From NCBI RefSeq assembly GCF_038003085.1, contig NZ_JBBOOM010000001.1, positions 868,001 to 932,000 of the forward strand: a stretch of 64,000 nucleotides of DNA, written 5' to 3'. The position numbers were made by a program, and so were the translations under genes. The stretch comes from Psychrobacillus sp. FSL K6-2836. GTDB lineage: Bacteria > Bacillota > Bacilli > Bacillales_A > Planococcaceae. The notes under the pieces are model-generated. The model was not told where the DNA came from, ran no database searches, and was given only the letters and a program-made list of their open reading frames with translations. Of this stretch, positions 41,641 to 52,911 are shown one piece after another. How positions within the stretch are numbered: the first letter of the stretch is position 1; each line of letters opens with the position of its first letter.

Positions 41641-43347
41641 TTACTTACCTTCGATATAAGCCCATTTATAGCTGTAATCTCCACCGAATGGATGAGCAAT
41701 TACACCTTTAACATAAGGTTTTTGAAGGAACATTAATCCACGTTGGTAGATTGGTCCAACTGCGAAATCTTGGTCAACGATCATTTTTTCGGCTTTAGCC
41801 ATTGCTTCCCAACGAGCTGGAATGTCTTGAGCTAAAGAACCATTAATATCTTGTAACAATTGATCGTACTCAGGATTTGAGTATGACATTTGGTTGTTAC
41901 CACCGTCAGTTTCCCATAGGCTTAAGAATGTGAATGGATCTTGGTAATCTGGTCCCCATCCTGCAACTTGAATGTCATAGTCTTGGTTTGTATCAAGATC
42001 TAAACGAACATTAAATGGAACTTCTTTAAGAGTAATAGTTAAACCAGGTAAGTTACCTTCTAATTGAGCTTTGAAGTATTCATCCATTTTTTTAGAAAGT
42101 TCAGTGTCTCCACCAAGAATTTCTATAGAAAGTTCAGTAACACCTAGCTCTGCTAAACCTTTTTCCCATGCAGCTTTTGCTTCATCTACATTGAACACAG
42201 CCATGTCTCCGTTAGCGTCACGGAAGTCATTTCCATCTTCATCAAAAACGAAATCTTTTGGAATGAATGAATATGCAGCTGTAGAACCATTTGCTAATAC
42301 TACAGAAGCTAAATCTTCTTTGTTGAATGCTTTAGAAATTGCTTCACGAATATTTACGTTAGCAAGTGGAGTTTTTTCTCCAAGACGTTCTTGATTATAT
42401 TTGAAATAGAATACTGAAGTTTCTAATTCAGTTAATAATTCTGGATCAGCAGCATATTGCATTGCATATTCTCCTGATAGTCCAGCACGATCTTTTTCAC
42501 CATTTGTATATAAGTTTACTGCAGTTGCAGTTTCTTTTACTACATCATAGTTAATTTCAGTAAGTTTTACAGTTTCTTTATCCCAGTACTGCTCATTTTT
42601 AAGTAGTTGCCAAGATAAACCTGTACCGTCCCAGTTAGCTAAAGTAAATGGTCCGTTGTATAAAAGTGATTCAGAATTTTTCGCGTAGTTTTCACCTTGC
42701 GCTGTAACGAATTCTTCTTTTTGTGGTAAGAATGTTCCAAATGACATAAGTGATAGGAAGTAAGGAATTGGTTTTTCAAGCGTTACTTCTAATGTTTTTT
42801 CGTCAAGCGCTTTAATACCTAATTCAGTGTATTCAGCTTCACCATTAGAAATTGCTGTTGCATTTTTGATAACGCCAGACATCATGTATGGACCGTATTC
42901 AGATGCAGTATCTGGGTTCATAGCACGTTTCCAAGCAAATTCAAAGTCATTTGCAGTTACTGGAGTACCATCAGACCAGTTAGAATCACGTAAAGTGAAT
43001 GTATAAACTAATCCATCTTCAGAAACTTTTGGTTCACCATCAGAAAGTGCTGGAACAGCAATATTTTCTTGACTCAAACGGTATAAACCTTCGTTTACGT
43101 TGTTAAGTAGATCAAAACCAACTGCATCAGTTACTAGAGCTGAGTCCATTGTTGGAATTTCTGCAGTCATGATCAGGTTAAGAACTTGATCTTCGTCTGC
43201 TACTTCTTCTGTTTCTTCTGTTGTACCTTCTTTTTCGTCTGTGTCTGTAGTTGTTTCTTTACCTTCATCATCGCCACCACAAGCAGCTAGGAATAAAGCA
43301 ACAACTAACAGTAGGCTTAAAAGCCATACAAGCTTGCTATTCTTCAA
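41641..43347 (-). CDS. oppA: Oligopeptide-binding lipoprotein OppA
   Basis: Extracytoplasmic peptide receptor (SBP family 5). 568 residues. Lipoprotein signal with lipobox FLAACGG (lipidated Cys at 23), followed by an acidic Thr/Glu linker. SBP_bac_5 landmarks: LVYTFTLRDSNWSDGTPVTANDFEFAWKRAMNP near residue 110 and IQVAGWGPDYQDPFTFL near 460. The start codon is TTG at 43347 with AAGGAGG 9 bases upstream. First gene of oppABCDF. In relatives this system imports nutrient and signalling peptides used in competence and sporulation. Confidence 0.94.
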   Translation of the reverse strand: MKNSKLVWLLSLLLVVALFLAACGGDDEGKETTTDTDEKEGTTEETEEVADEDQVLNLIMTAEIPTMDSALVTDAVGFDLLNNVNEGLYRLSQENIAVPALSDGEPKVSEDGLVYTFTLRDSNWSDGTPVTANDFEFAWKRAMNPDTASEYGPYMMSGVIKNATAISNGEAEYTELGIKALDEKTLEVTLEKPIPYFLSLMSFGTFLPQKEEFVTAQGENYAKNSESLLYNGPFTLANWDGTGLSWQLLKNEQYWDKETVKLTEINYDVVKETATAVNLYTNGEKDRAGLSGEYAMQYAADPELLTELETSVFYFKYNQERLGEKTPLANVNIREAISKAFNKEDLASVVLANGSTAAYSFIPKDFVFDEDGNDFRDANGDMAVFNVDEAKAAWEKGLAELGVTELSIEILGGDTELSKKMDEYFKAQLEGNLPGLTITLKEVPFNVRLDLDTNQDYDIQVAGWGPDYQDPFTFLSLWETDGGNNQMSYSNPEYDQLLQDINGSLAQDIPARWEAMAKAEKMIVDQDFAVGPIYQRGLMFLQKPYVKGVIAHPFGGDYSYKWAYIEGK

Positions 43348-43533
43348 AAAAATAACCTCCTTAAATATTCAGAAAAATTCATTACAATATTTATTATACA
43401 TTTTCTTTTACGCTTGTACAGGTTTTTTTTAAATATTTTTACAATAGTGTAACAAAATCATTACATTGTCCTAACAATTGTGAATGTTTGGAAACAAAAT
43501 TGCTTTTTTTTGTTAAATTAATTAATCAATATT

Positions 43534-43562
43534 TTGCATATTTTCTGTGTCTATTTTATAAT
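43534..43562 (+). promoter_or_regulatory. Sigma-A promoter for the DUF3899 gene
   Basis: TTGCAT (-35), 17-base spacer, TATAAT (-10), 22 bases before the ATG. Confidence 0.75.
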
Positions 43563-43584
43563 TTACAATTGATAGAGGTGAAAT

Positions 43585-43932
43585 ATGAAAAATAGATTAA
43601 TTTACTTTCTTGGCTGTCAGATAGTTATTTTTGTACTAATGCTTTTAGTTTATAAAAATATCCAACTCGTACCTTACATAAACATGTCCTTTTTTGTTGG
43701 CGGAACAGTCACGTTTGTTGGTTTGATGACATATGTCGTTTCAGGTGGTTTTTTTGACTTTTTTACTGAAAGTACACGTAAAGTATTTACGCCTAAACAT
43801 ATGAAAAAAGAGGCAGAAAAGATGCGATTACCGTCTGAAATATTTTCTTTTCCACATAAACCGATTATTGCATTAGGGCTATCCAATTTATTTTGTATGT
43901 GTATTGCTTTGTTCATCTATTATAGTTACTAA
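43585..43932 (+). CDS. DUF3899 membrane protein
   Basis: 115 residues with three hydrophobic segments (about 5-22, 31-53 and 93-113). The stretch SGGFFDFFTESTRKVF near residue 54-70 is the recognisable DUF3899 motif, followed by a charged cytosolic region (KHMKKEAEKM) that keeps the Lys-rich pattern. Ribosome site AGAGGTGA. Divergent from oppA and directly upstream of the trpS T-box; separate promoters are visible for both. Function of the family is unknown. Confidence 0.82.
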   Translation: MKNRLIYFLGCQIVIFVLMLLVYKNIQLVPYINMSFFVGGTVTFVGLMTYVVSGGFFDFFTESTRKVFTPKHMKKEAEKMRLPSEIFSFPHKPIIALGLSNLFCMCIALFIYYSY

Positions 43933-43938
43933 GAGTAC

Positions 43939-43967
43939 TTGATTTTTGTGTTTCTTCTATATATAAT
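43939..43967 (+). promoter_or_regulatory. Sigma-A promoter of trpS
   Basis: TTGATT (-35), 17-base spacer, TATAAT (-10), immediately upstream of the T-box leader. Confidence 0.8.
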
Positions 43968-43974
43968 AATCAAA

Positions 43975-44221
43975 ACTAAATAACTTGAGCTTTGATGAAG
44001 ATAAGTACATTTACTATCGTATGTTAAGAGAGTCTGTGGCGCTGTAAACAGATCATACTGTAAATGGAATGGGCTTCTGAGCAGTATATGTGAAAGTGAG
44101 TAGCGTATACCGTCCCCTTCCCGTTACGAAGAAGAGTGGCTAATTATTTTTAGCAAGCTGGGTGGTACCACGGATTTAACATCATTCGTCCCTTTTATAG
44201 GGATGCATGATGTTTTTTTAT
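43975..44221 (+). ncRNA. T-box leader (tryptophan) of trpS
   Basis: tRNA-sensing leader RNA. The T-box sequence GGGTGGTACCACGG is at about 44160-44173, followed by the terminator CATCATTCGTCCC...GGGATGCATGATG with T7 (44179-44221). Stem I features precede it: AGAGAGTCTG and the distal-loop GGCGCTGTAAACAG. The specifier codon is most likely TGG at 44065-44067, just before AATGGGCTTCTGAGC, consistent with uncharged tRNA-Trp control of the downstream trpS. Confidence 0.93.
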
Positions 44222-44232
44222 ATTCTCAATAG

Positions 44233-45418
<1,186 letters not shown>

Positions 45419-45436
45419 ATCCTTATAAGACCATAT

Positions 45437-45477
45437 GAAAAACCGCTCCTAAACTTTCGTCTAAGAGCGGTTTTTTT
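45437..45477 (-). terminator. Terminator between trpS and appA (bidirectional)
   Basis: Stem AAAACCGCTC(C/T)TA...AGAGCGGTTTT, T tracts on both strands. It lies 5 bases after the appA stop on the minus strand and may also end trpS transcription. Confidence 0.85.
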
Positions 45478-45482
45478 AAATA

Positions 45483-47333
45483 TTATTTTACTGGTGTATC
45501 AGCTATTAATTCGATATCGATATAATCGAAGTCTGTATCATAGCCGAAGTCATAGTTTTTCACACGATCGTTAACCGGGAATAATTCGTAACGGAATTGC
45601 AATGGAATTACTGCAGAAACATCTACCATATATTCTTGCCATTCACGGAACTTATTACCACGGAACTCTCCGTCAATAGCTTCTGGAGAATCGATTGCAG
45701 TTAATAATCCTTCTAGCTCTTCAGAAGTGTAACGGCTGAAGTTATATACTGCTGTTTTAGAGTATAATCCAGCTGGAGATGGGTTTGTACCTGTACCCCA
45801 TGCACCCATGAAGATGTCGATTTCTGGATCATCCGCTTGTACTTTATCGTAGAATGTGTTGAACTCGATTAGACGGCCTGTAGCTAATTGAACATCTAAA
45901 CCAACTTCATTCCAGTTTTGTAGGTAGTAAGAGATTACTTGTTCTTGTGTTTCATCACCAGACATTGCAGCAAGATTGATTGTTAATTTTTCCCCTTTAG
46001 GGTTTTCACGAAGACCATCGCCATCTGTATCCTTATAACCAGCTTCGTCTAAAAGTTGGATAGCTTTTTCTGCATCATAGTTATATCCTTCGATAGATGA
46101 ATCATGGAACGATTTAAATACTGGTGGAATTAGAGAGTTAGCACGTTCACGTAAATCAAAGTAGAATACTTCATTTACCTGTTCAACATCTAAAGCATAG
46201 CCCATTGCTTGACGTAACACTTTGTCACCCATTTTAGCTTCTGCTTCATTTGTAATTGCAACACTTGCATCATAGTCATACTTACCAAGTTTAAATCCTA
46301 GATAAGAGTAGTACAATTCTTGACGACCAAGAAGTGTAATATTTTCAAGATCTTTTACGTTTTCATATGCACTAGTCGGGAATCCAAGAGCCATATCATA
46401 TTCTCCTGTTTCCAAAGCTTTTGCTGCAGATGTACTAGGTACAGTTTTAACAACTACACCATCAAGTTTTGATTGGCCTTTCCAGTAGTTCTCATTGCGT
46501 ACAAATTGTACTGATTCACCTGGAACGATTTTATCAAATTTGAATGCCCCTAAGGTAACTGGGTTTTTACGTACTGCATCACTTTGAAGTAATTCAGTAA
46601 CAGGGATATCTTTTACAATATGACTTGGTTCAGCGTAAAACCAAAGTCCGTCTCCACCTGAATAGATTGCTGGTGAAATTTTATTGAATGAAATTTCTAA
46701 AGTTGTTTCATCCACTTTTTTCAGACCTGAAATTGTATCTGCTTTTCCGTCATGATATTCCACAGCACCAACGATGTTTTGGAAGTCAGAATCATAACGA
46801 ACTCCTGCATAATCTGGATGACCGATAATTAGATAAGGTTGAATTAAATCCTCCACTTTAAGAGGCTCTCCATCAGACCATTTAATTCCTTCTTGAATTT
46901 TAACAGTTGCTTTATTGTTAGCATCATCAACTGTCAATGTTGCTATACCACCATCAGAAATTAAGAAATCTCCGTCAGTGTCAAATAGTACATTGCTTGA
47001 GAAGCCCATAATATCTGCATCATATGCATCCTCATATAGTGTATAAGAGAAAATACCTTGGAATGGAGAATCATTTACTAATGCTACTTGTAGAGTTCCA
47101 CCGTCAATAGCTTCTCCTTCATTATCAAGTACTACCGGGAATAATTCTTCGGAAGCTGGTTGTTCGGCTTCTTCTTCTGTTTCCTCTGCGGCTTCTTCTT
47201 CTCCTGTACCTTCTTCTTCAGTTTTTTCCGGCTCATCAGCAGGTGTTGCTGAATCATCATCGGAATTACACGCGGCAAGAACTAACATTAGTGTCAACAG
47301 CAATGCCAATAGAGCTAATAGCTTTTTATTCAT
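45483..47333 (-). CDS. appA: Oligopeptide-binding lipoprotein (AppA-like)
   Basis: Peptide receptor of the second ABC importer. 616 residues. Lipobox VLAACNS (Cys at 22), then a long acidic Glu/Thr linker (about 25-65). SBP_bac_5 features: VKIQEGIKWSDGEPLKVEDLIQPYLIIGHPDYA near residue 145 and EIDIFMGAWGTGTNPSPAGLYSKTAVYNFSRY near 520. The longer size suits longer peptides, as for AppA, but specificity is not readable. Strong ribosome site AAGGAGG. In this genome the receptor gene is last in the operon, after the ATPases and permeases, unlike appDFABC of B. subtilis. Confidence 0.88.
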   Translation of the reverse strand: MNKKLLALLALLLTLMLVLAACNSDDDSATPADEPEKTEEEGTGEEEAAEETEEEAEQPASEELFPVVLDNEGEAIDGGTLQVALVNDSPFQGIFSYTLYEDAYDADIMGFSSNVLFDTDGDFLISDGGIATLTVDDANNKATVKIQEGIKWSDGEPLKVEDLIQPYLIIGHPDYAGVRYDSDFQNIVGAVEYHDGKADTISGLKKVDETTLEISFNKISPAIYSGGDGLWFYAEPSHIVKDIPVTELLQSDAVRKNPVTLGAFKFDKIVPGESVQFVRNENYWKGQSKLDGVVVKTVPSTSAAKALETGEYDMALGFPTSAYENVKDLENITLLGRQELYYSYLGFKLGKYDYDASVAITNEAEAKMGDKVLRQAMGYALDVEQVNEVFYFDLRERANSLIPPVFKSFHDSSIEGYNYDAEKAIQLLDEAGYKDTDGDGLRENPKGEKLTINLAAMSGDETQEQVISYYLQNWNEVGLDVQLATGRLIEFNTFYDKVQADDPEIDIFMGAWGTGTNPSPAGLYSKTAVYNFSRYTSEELEGLLTAIDSPEAIDGEFRGNKFREWQEYMVDVSAVIPLQFRYELFPVNDRVKNYDFGYDTDFDYIDIELIADTPVK

Positions 47334-47393
47334 TCTTTTTCCTCCTTTTTATCTCTTTTTATATATCAAACGCTCTTGCGTTTAATAACGAAT

Positions 47394-48299
47394 TTAACCA
47401 AGACGTTGACGTGCATCGGCAGATCGTCGAATGGCCTGACCAACATAATTGATCGCTAACATAAGAAATAAGATTAATAATGCTGCCGGCAACCAATTCC
47501 ACCATGCATTTTCCATAATGAATGGATCTGTAGCATAACTTACAAGTGTCCCCAAACTCGGTGTCGAAGGTGGTAAACCAAATCCTAAAAACGATAGTCC
47601 AGTTTCTAGTCCCACATTTCCTGCAAAGTTTAAAGTCATGTCTACTATTAATATAGAACTTAAATTCGGCATCATTTCTTTAAAAATTATGACAATATTT
47701 CTTGTACCTAAGGTTTTCGAAGCACTAATATAATCTCTTCTACTTTCGGAGAGTGCTTTACTCCTTATCAGCCTTGCTGTACCAACCCAGAGAAATAAAC
47801 TCATGATTAGGATAAACTCGACAATAGAATATTTAGGAATAATAGTTACAAATACAATAATGATCATCAATGATGGAATTGTAATGAAGAAATCAATAAT
47901 TCGCATAAAGATATTATCAATCCATCCTCCAAAATAACCACAAACTAGTCCGATAACAACTCCAACAAAACCTGTAATGAGCGTTACTACTATCGCAATT
48001 GTTAAAGAGTTTCGTGCACCTACAATTAGTTGCCCAAGGATATCACGCCCACCTTTATCGGCACCTAAAAAGAATTTTTCTCCTGGTTCTGCTAACTTAT
48101 CTCGGAGACTTATTCGCATCAATTGGGTTTGGTCGATTTGCCATGCCCAATAATAGATGCCTCCAATTACGATGATTAACGATATCAGTGAAAACATAGC
48201 TAATTTATCTTTCATAAACTCCCGCGCGATTACTTGAAAACCTGTCGGCGGAGAGCTTACTTTTATCTCTTTTGGTTCAATAGCTTCAGTATTTTTCAT
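47394..48299 (-). CDS. appC: Oligopeptide ABC transporter permease (AppC-like)
   Basis: Permease half of the second peptide importer. 301 residues, six hydrophobic segments; N-terminal cytosolic stretch MKNTEAIEPKEIKV; EAA loop YISASKTLGTRNIVIIFKEMMPN near residue 195; C-terminal AINYVGQAIRRSADARQRLG. A conserved DKGGRDILGQLIVGARNSL segment follows the first external loop. Ribosome site AAGGAGAG 10 bases upstream. Lies 30 bases after appB. Confidence 0.92.
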   Translation of the reverse strand: MKNTEAIEPKEIKVSSPPTGFQVIAREFMKDKLAMFSLISLIIVIGGIYYWAWQIDQTQLMRISLRDKLAEPGEKFFLGADKGGRDILGQLIVGARNSLTIAIVVTLITGFVGVVIGLVCGYFGGWIDNIFMRIIDFFITIPSLMIIIVFVTIIPKYSIVEFILIMSLFLWVGTARLIRSKALSESRRDYISASKTLGTRNIVIIFKEMMPNLSSILIVDMTLNFAGNVGLETGLSFLGFGLPPSTPSLGTLVSYATDPFIMENAWWNWLPAALLILFLMLAINYVGQAIRRSADARQRLG

Positions 48300-48329
48300 T
48301 ATTCGGACTCTCCTTATCCATTATTTTTG

Positions 48330-49292
48330 TTAGTCAATCCTAATTCGAGGGTCAACAATGCTCATGATGATATCGGATAATAGACTTCCTAATAATGTTA
48401 AGAATCCATAAAGCATAACAAGTGCTGTAATTACACTATAATCACGCCCGTTTATAGCCTCAACGAACAATTTTCCCATACCCGGATACCCAAAAATGGT
48501 TTCAATAAAGATAGAACCACCTAAAAGTCCTGTAATCGTGAAACCTAAAAATGCTGCAATGGGTAACAACGAGTTACGGAATATATGACGAGAGTATACT
48601 TTGTTAATCGGAATTCCCTTACTTTTAGCGGTTCGTACATAATCCATCGACTTAGAATCGATAATTTCTGAACGTAAATACTGGATAATTCCAGTAGTAG
48701 CAAGCAAGGCATACGTAATTGCTGGCAATAAAATATGATAAAACTTACTCCATACGAACCCAGCACTTCCGGACTCGTATTTAATATCCACCGTCCCACT
48801 TGTAGGGAACCAGCCTAGTTCATAACCAAAGAAGAACAGATTGATAAGTCCTAATACAAATGTTGGTATTGCAAAAACTATAAAGCTATAAAATACAATT
48901 GATTTATCTAGGAAAGAATCTTGAAATCTACCTGCTAAAACCCCTAAAGGAATAGCGAGTAAGTATAGTAAAAAGACACTTAGCAAAGATAACCACAATG
49001 TATTTATGGCACGACCTGCTATTAGATTCGATACGGGCACGTTAAATGTGTAACTACGACCAAAATCACCTTGAAAAGCATTTCCAATCCAGTTCACATA
49101 CTGCACATACCAGGGATCGTAGAAACCTGCTTTAATACGAAGTTCTTCTACTCTGGCAGGATCTGTTTCTGGAGTAATCAGTCCAGTAAAAGGATCCCCA
49201 GGCATAAACTTTGCCATAATGAATATTAAAAGACTAAGTACAAATAATTGTGGAATCATTACAAGAACACGTCTAACAATCGTTTTCCACAT
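48330..49292 (-). CDS. appB: Oligopeptide ABC transporter permease (AppB-like)
   Basis: Permease half of the second peptide importer. 320 residues with six hydrophobic segments. N-terminus MWKTIVRRVLVMIPQLFVLSLLIF; EAA coupling loop VRTAKSKGIPINKVYSRHIFRNSLLP near residue 215; C-terminal SDIIMSIVDPRIRID. The ATG at 49292 with AAAGGGGG 7 bases upstream is chosen over the longer frame to 49319. The start follows the appF stop with one base between. Confidence 0.93.
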   Translation of the reverse strand: MWKTIVRRVLVMIPQLFVLSLLIFIMAKFMPGDPFTGLITPETDPARVEELRIKAGFYDPWYVQYVNWIGNAFQGDFGRSYTFNVPVSNLIAGRAINTLWLSLLSVFLLYLLAIPLGVLAGRFQDSFLDKSIVFYSFIVFAIPTFVLGLINLFFFGYELGWFPTSGTVDIKYESGSAGFVWSKFYHILLPAITYALLATTGIIQYLRSEIIDSKSMDYVRTAKSKGIPINKVYSRHIFRNSLLPIAAFLGFTITGLLGGSIFIETIFGYPGMGKLFVEAINGRDYSVITALVMLYGFLTLLGSLLSDIIMSIVDPRIRID

Positions 49293-49293
49293 A

Positions 49294-50241
49294 TTATATG
49301 CCCCCTTTATTCTGAGCACTTGTTGCTACTTGGTGGGTTTCGGAAATAGTTTGTAAATCATATACTCTTCCATTTTCATCATAATAATTATGGTGATTTG
49401 TTAAATAATCTACTTCTACTGCTCTTCGAATTTTCTTTCGCTCTTCTCGATCCATTGGGTTTACTTCTGGTATTGCTGAAAGTAATCTCTTTGTATATAT
49501 ATGTTGAGGATTTGTATAAATGTCTTTTCTATTACCAGTCTCTACAAAGCGACCTTTATACATAATCGAGATATTATCACACATATGTTTAACTACTCCA
49601 AGATCATGGGATATAAATAAATAACTTAAGCCAAATTCGTCTTGGATATCTTTTAAGAAATTAAGAACCTGTGCTTGAACCGATAAATCGAGTGCCGATA
49701 CCGGTTCATCCGCAATGATTAGCTTTGGATTACTAGCTATAGCTCTTGCAATACCGATACGCTGCTTTTGCCCACCTGAAAATTCATGTGGATATTTAAG
49801 TCTTGCTTCTTCGCTCATACCTACAATCGCTAGTAATTCATTAATTCTTTTTCTTTCTTCACCAGGAGAAAGTTTTAAGAAATTCCTTATAGGTTCTGCG
49901 ATGATATCCTGCACTCGTTTACGAGGGTTTAGACTCGAATGTGCATCCTGGAATATCATTTGAATGTCTCGATTATAGGCTGAATTTCGCCCTCTCGCTT
50001 TGTTTGTAACATTCTCACCTTCATAAATAATGCTTCCAGATGTAATTTTTTCTAATCCAATTATAGATTTTCCAGTTGTGGATTTCCCACAACCTGATTC
50101 ACCTACTAACCCATAAGCTTTCCCTTTTTCAAACTCTAGGTTTATACCATCTACAGCATGCACATTGTCTACTACTGTATTAAAAAATCCCCCACGAATC
50201 GGGTAATGCACTTTTAAGTCATTAATTTGCATGAAACTCAT
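49294..50241 (-). CDS. appF: Oligopeptide ABC transporter ATP-binding protein (AppF-like)
   Basis: Second ATPase of the importer. 315 residues. Walker A GLVGESGCGKSTTGKS near residue 44, signature EFSGGQKQRIGIARAI, Walker B LIIADEPVSALDLS, switch His in FISHDLGVVKHM. The N-terminus reads MQINDLKVHYPIRGGFF, typical of DppF/AppF. Overlaps appD by 4 bases (ATGA). The short C-terminal region lacks the Cys cluster. Confidence 0.93.
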   Translation of the reverse strand: MSFMQINDLKVHYPIRGGFFNTVVDNVHAVDGINLEFEKGKAYGLVGESGCGKSTTGKSIIGLEKITSGSIIYEGENVTNKARGRNSAYNRDIQMIFQDAHSSLNPRKRVQDIIAEPIRNFLKLSPGEERKRINELLAIVGMSEEARLKYPHEFSGGQKQRIGIARAIASNPKLIIADEPVSALDLSVQAQVLNFLKDIQDEFGLSYLFISHDLGVVKHMCDNISIMYKGRFVETGNRKDIYTNPQHIYTKRLLSAIPEVNPMDREERKKIRRAVEVDYLTNHHNYYDENGRVYDLQTISETHQVATSAQNKGGI

Positions 50242-51251
50242 AGGGAATTACCTCCTTTTTCACTTTCAAAGTGAAAATGTTGCCAGCAAGTACATCTAAC
50301 AAGATGTCCGGGAGATACTTCGTGCAATGTTGGATTTTCCTCATGTGCCTTAGCCGGAATCCACGGTATACGTTCCGCGAATCTACATCCTACTCTCGGT
50401 AATTTTACTAACGACGGAACCATCCCCTGTATTACTTGAAGTTTCTCATTCTCACTATTCATTTGAGGAATAGAATTTAGTAGAGAACGTGTATATGGAT
50501 GTCTCGGATTTGCAAACAATTCTTCCACAGGGGCCTCTTCAATAATTTGACCAGCATACATTACCGCAACACGGTCTGCCGTTTCAGCTACTACACCTAA
50601 ATCATGTGTGATTAATACGATACCTGCTCCTGTTTCTTTTTGAAGTTCTTTTAGCAGATCCAGAATCTGAGCCTGAATAGTAACATCAAGTGCAGTTGTC
50701 GGTTCATCAGCAATAATGATATTTGGTTTACAAGAAATGGCAATCGCGATAATAACACGTTGTCTCATCCCACCTGAAAGCTGATGAGGAAACTGTCTAG
50801 AAATTCGTTCAGGGTTTGGTATTCCTACTTGTTTTAACAGTTCTATTACACGGTTACTTCGCTCTTGTTTTGTCATTTTAGTATGATACACAAGACCTTC
50901 TTCAATCTGCTCCCCAATCCTCATTAATGGATTTAAAGCTGATAATGGGTCTTGGAAAATCATTCCTATTTCTTCTCCACGAACATTATTTAACTTTTCC
51001 TCTTCCAATAGTGCAAGGTTTTGCCCTTTATATAAAATTTCTCCTTGAACTCTTGTCTTGTTATGATCGTACAATCCGATAATAGAAGTTGCTAAAGTAG
51101 ATTTTCCACAGCCAGACTCACCAACCACCGCAAGTATTTCATTTTTTCTTAAGGTTACGGATACACCATCCACCGCATCATAATATGTATCCTTTATGCG
51201 AAAACCAGTATGTAAGTCTTTTATCGTTAAAAGCTGATCTAGGTTGTTCAA
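50238..51251 (-). CDS. appD: Oligopeptide ABC transporter ATP-binding protein (AppD-like)
   Basis: First ATPase and first gene of the second peptide operon. 337 residues from TTG at 51251, which has AAAGGAG 7 bases upstream; the ATG of the longer frame (51272) precedes that ribosome site. Walker A AVVGESGCGKSTLATS, signature QLSGGMRQRVIIAIAI, Walker B IIIADEPTTALDVT. The C-terminal region reads GCRFAERIPW...HEVSPGHLVRCTCW, keeping some of the Cys found in DppD-type FeS proteins (three visible). Adjacent to fabF as app is in B. subtilis. Confidence 0.93.
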   Translation of the reverse strand: MNNLDQLLTIKDLHTGFRIKDTYYDAVDGVSVTLRKNEILAVVGESGCGKSTLATSIIGLYDHNKTRVQGEILYKGQNLALLEEEKLNNVRGEEIGMIFQDPLSALNPLMRIGEQIEEGLVYHTKMTKQERSNRVIELLKQVGIPNPERISRQFPHQLSGGMRQRVIIAIAISCKPNIIIADEPTTALDVTIQAQILDLLKELQKETGAGIVLITHDLGVVAETADRVAVMYAGQIIEEAPVEELFANPRHPYTRSLLNSIPQMNSENEKLQVIQGMVPSLVKLPRVGCRFAERIPWIPAKAHEENPTLHEVSPGHLVRCTCWQHFHFESEKGGNSL

Positions 51252-51272
51252 AGTATTACTCCTTTCAGTCAT

Positions 51273-51594
51273 CGCTCATCAATATTATTAGAAGGATAAT
51301 AGATTATAAATTTTTATACTTTTCTGTGTATTGTTATCTTATTGTTAAATTCTATTACAGTTCTGTTACAATCGCAATATTATTTTTTTATTATTCCCTT
51401 AATTTACTCTTTTTTGAAAATTAGGATATGTTTTAAGTCTTGTAATACCAAGTCATTTTGACATTTTTAGATAATTAGAAATATTTTTCTGATTAATGAT
51501 TATTTGTTATTTTTTTAAAAAATATATCAAGAAAATGTTATGTTACTCTCTAAAACACTAGTGTTTCAACACTTTAAAGCAATGAATTTTTAAG
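51273..51594. other. AT-rich gap between the app and fab operons
   Basis: About 320 bases with no gene. It should hold the app promoter on the minus strand, but no convincing -35/-10 pair was found. ACACTAGTGTTTCAACACT near 51557-51572 is a short palindromic stretch of unknown meaning. Confidence 0.4.
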
Positions 51595-51634
51595 CAAAAA
51601 AAAAGCATTTCCAAATTTTAACTTGGAAATGCTT
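51595..51634 (-). terminator. Rho-independent terminator of fabH-fabF
   Basis: Minus-strand perfect 12-bp stem AAGCATTTCCAA/TTGGAAATGCTT with a short loop and T9, 14 bases after the fabF stop. Confidence 0.93.
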
Positions 51635-51647
51635 AATCAGAAAAGCT

Positions 51648-52883
51648 TTATATTTTTTTGAATAAAATACTTGCATTATGTCCACCAAAACCTAATGAAT
51701 TACTCATAGCGAATTCGATATCGGCATTTCTTGCAGCATTTGGCACATAATCCAAATCACATTCAGGATCAGGCGTCTCTAAATTCATCGTTGGCGGTAA
51801 GATTCCTTCTTTTAATGCCAATACAGTGAAGATTGCTTCCACTCCACCTGCAGCTCCTAAAAGATGACCCGTCATTGACTTTGTAGAACTCATCGCAAGT
51901 TTATATGCATGTTCTCCAAATACAGTTTTCACAGCCATTGTTTCAAAATGATCATTATACGGTGTGCTTGTTCCATGTGCATTAATATAATCGACTTGCT
52001 CTGGTGAAATTGTAGCATCGTCTAGTGCTTGTTTCATCGCACGCGCGGCACCTTCTCCTCCTGGAGCTGGAGCAGTAATATGATGCGCATCACCTGTGGA
52101 ACCATATCCGATAATTTCTGCATAAATTTTCGCACCACGAGCTATGGCATGTTCATATTCCTCTAAAATAATAATCCCTGCACCTTCTCCAATTACAAAT
52201 CCATCACGATTTGCATCGAATGGGCGAGAAGCTTTTTCAGGATCTGTATTTAACGTAAGGGCAGTATTTGATACAAATCCTGCTACTGACATATGAGTAA
52301 TTGGAGATTCTGCTCCACCTGTAATCATTACGTCTGCATCCCCACGTTCAATCACCTTAAATGCATCTCCAATTGAGTTTGTGCCAGAAGCACAAGCTGT
52401 TACTGAACATGAATTAATAGCCTTGGCACCAAAATGAATAGATACTTGACCTGCTGCCATATCTGGAATCATCATTGGAACAAAAAATGGACTTACTCGT
52501 CTTGCCCCTTTTTCTAAAAAGACACGGAATTGAGCCTCATACGTCTCCATCCCACCTATACCAGAACCAATCCACACACCCGTACGAAGGCCAACTTCTT
52601 CTGTAATTGTAAGATTTGCATCTTCCACGGCCATGATTGAAGCAGCTAATGCATAATGGGTAAAGCGATCCATTTTACGTGCTTCTTTTCTTTCAATATA
52701 CTTTTCAATATCAAAATCTTTTACTTCAGCTGCAACCTTAGCCGCAAACTGTGATGCATCTAGTCTTGTCAGCATACCTACACCAGATTTACCTTCTTTA
52801 ATACCCGACCACGTTGTTTCAATATCATTACCTAGTGGTGTAACAGCACCTAAGCCTGTTACTACTACTCTGCGTTTTGTCAT
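51648..52883 (-). CDS. fabF: 3-oxoacyl-[acyl-carrier-protein] synthase II (FabF)
   Basis: Condensing enzyme of fatty acid elongation. 411 residues. Catalytic Cys in [13 protein letters not shown] near residue 163, His in [11 protein letters not shown] near 303 and His in [15 protein letters not shown] near 340. N-terminus [17 protein letters not shown] and C-terminus [17 protein letters not shown] are standard. Second gene of the fabH-fabF operon, 28 bases after fabH, so it shares FapR control. Confidence 0.97.
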   Translation of the reverse strand: MTKRRVVVTGLGAVTPLGNDIETTWSGIKEGKSGVGMLTRLDASQFAAKVAAEVKDFDIEKYIERKEARKMDRFTHYALAASIMAVEDANLTITEEVGLRTGVWIGSGIGGMETYEAQFRVFLEKGARRVSPFFVPMMIPDMAAGQVSIHFGAKAINSCSVTACASGTNSIGDAFKVIERGDADVMITGGAESPITHMSVAGFVSNTALTLNTDPEKASRPFDANRDGFVIGEGAGIIILEEYEHAIARGAKIYAEIIGYGSTGDAHHITAPAPGGEGAARAMKQALDDATISPEQVDYINAHGTSTPYNDHFETMAVKTVFGEHAYKLAMSSTKSMTGHLLGAAGGVEAIFTVLALKEGILPPTMNLETPDPECDLDYVPNAARNADIEFAMSNSLGFGGHNASILFKKI

Positions 52884-52911
52884 GAATTATTCATCCTTCC
52901 AAATTGTACGT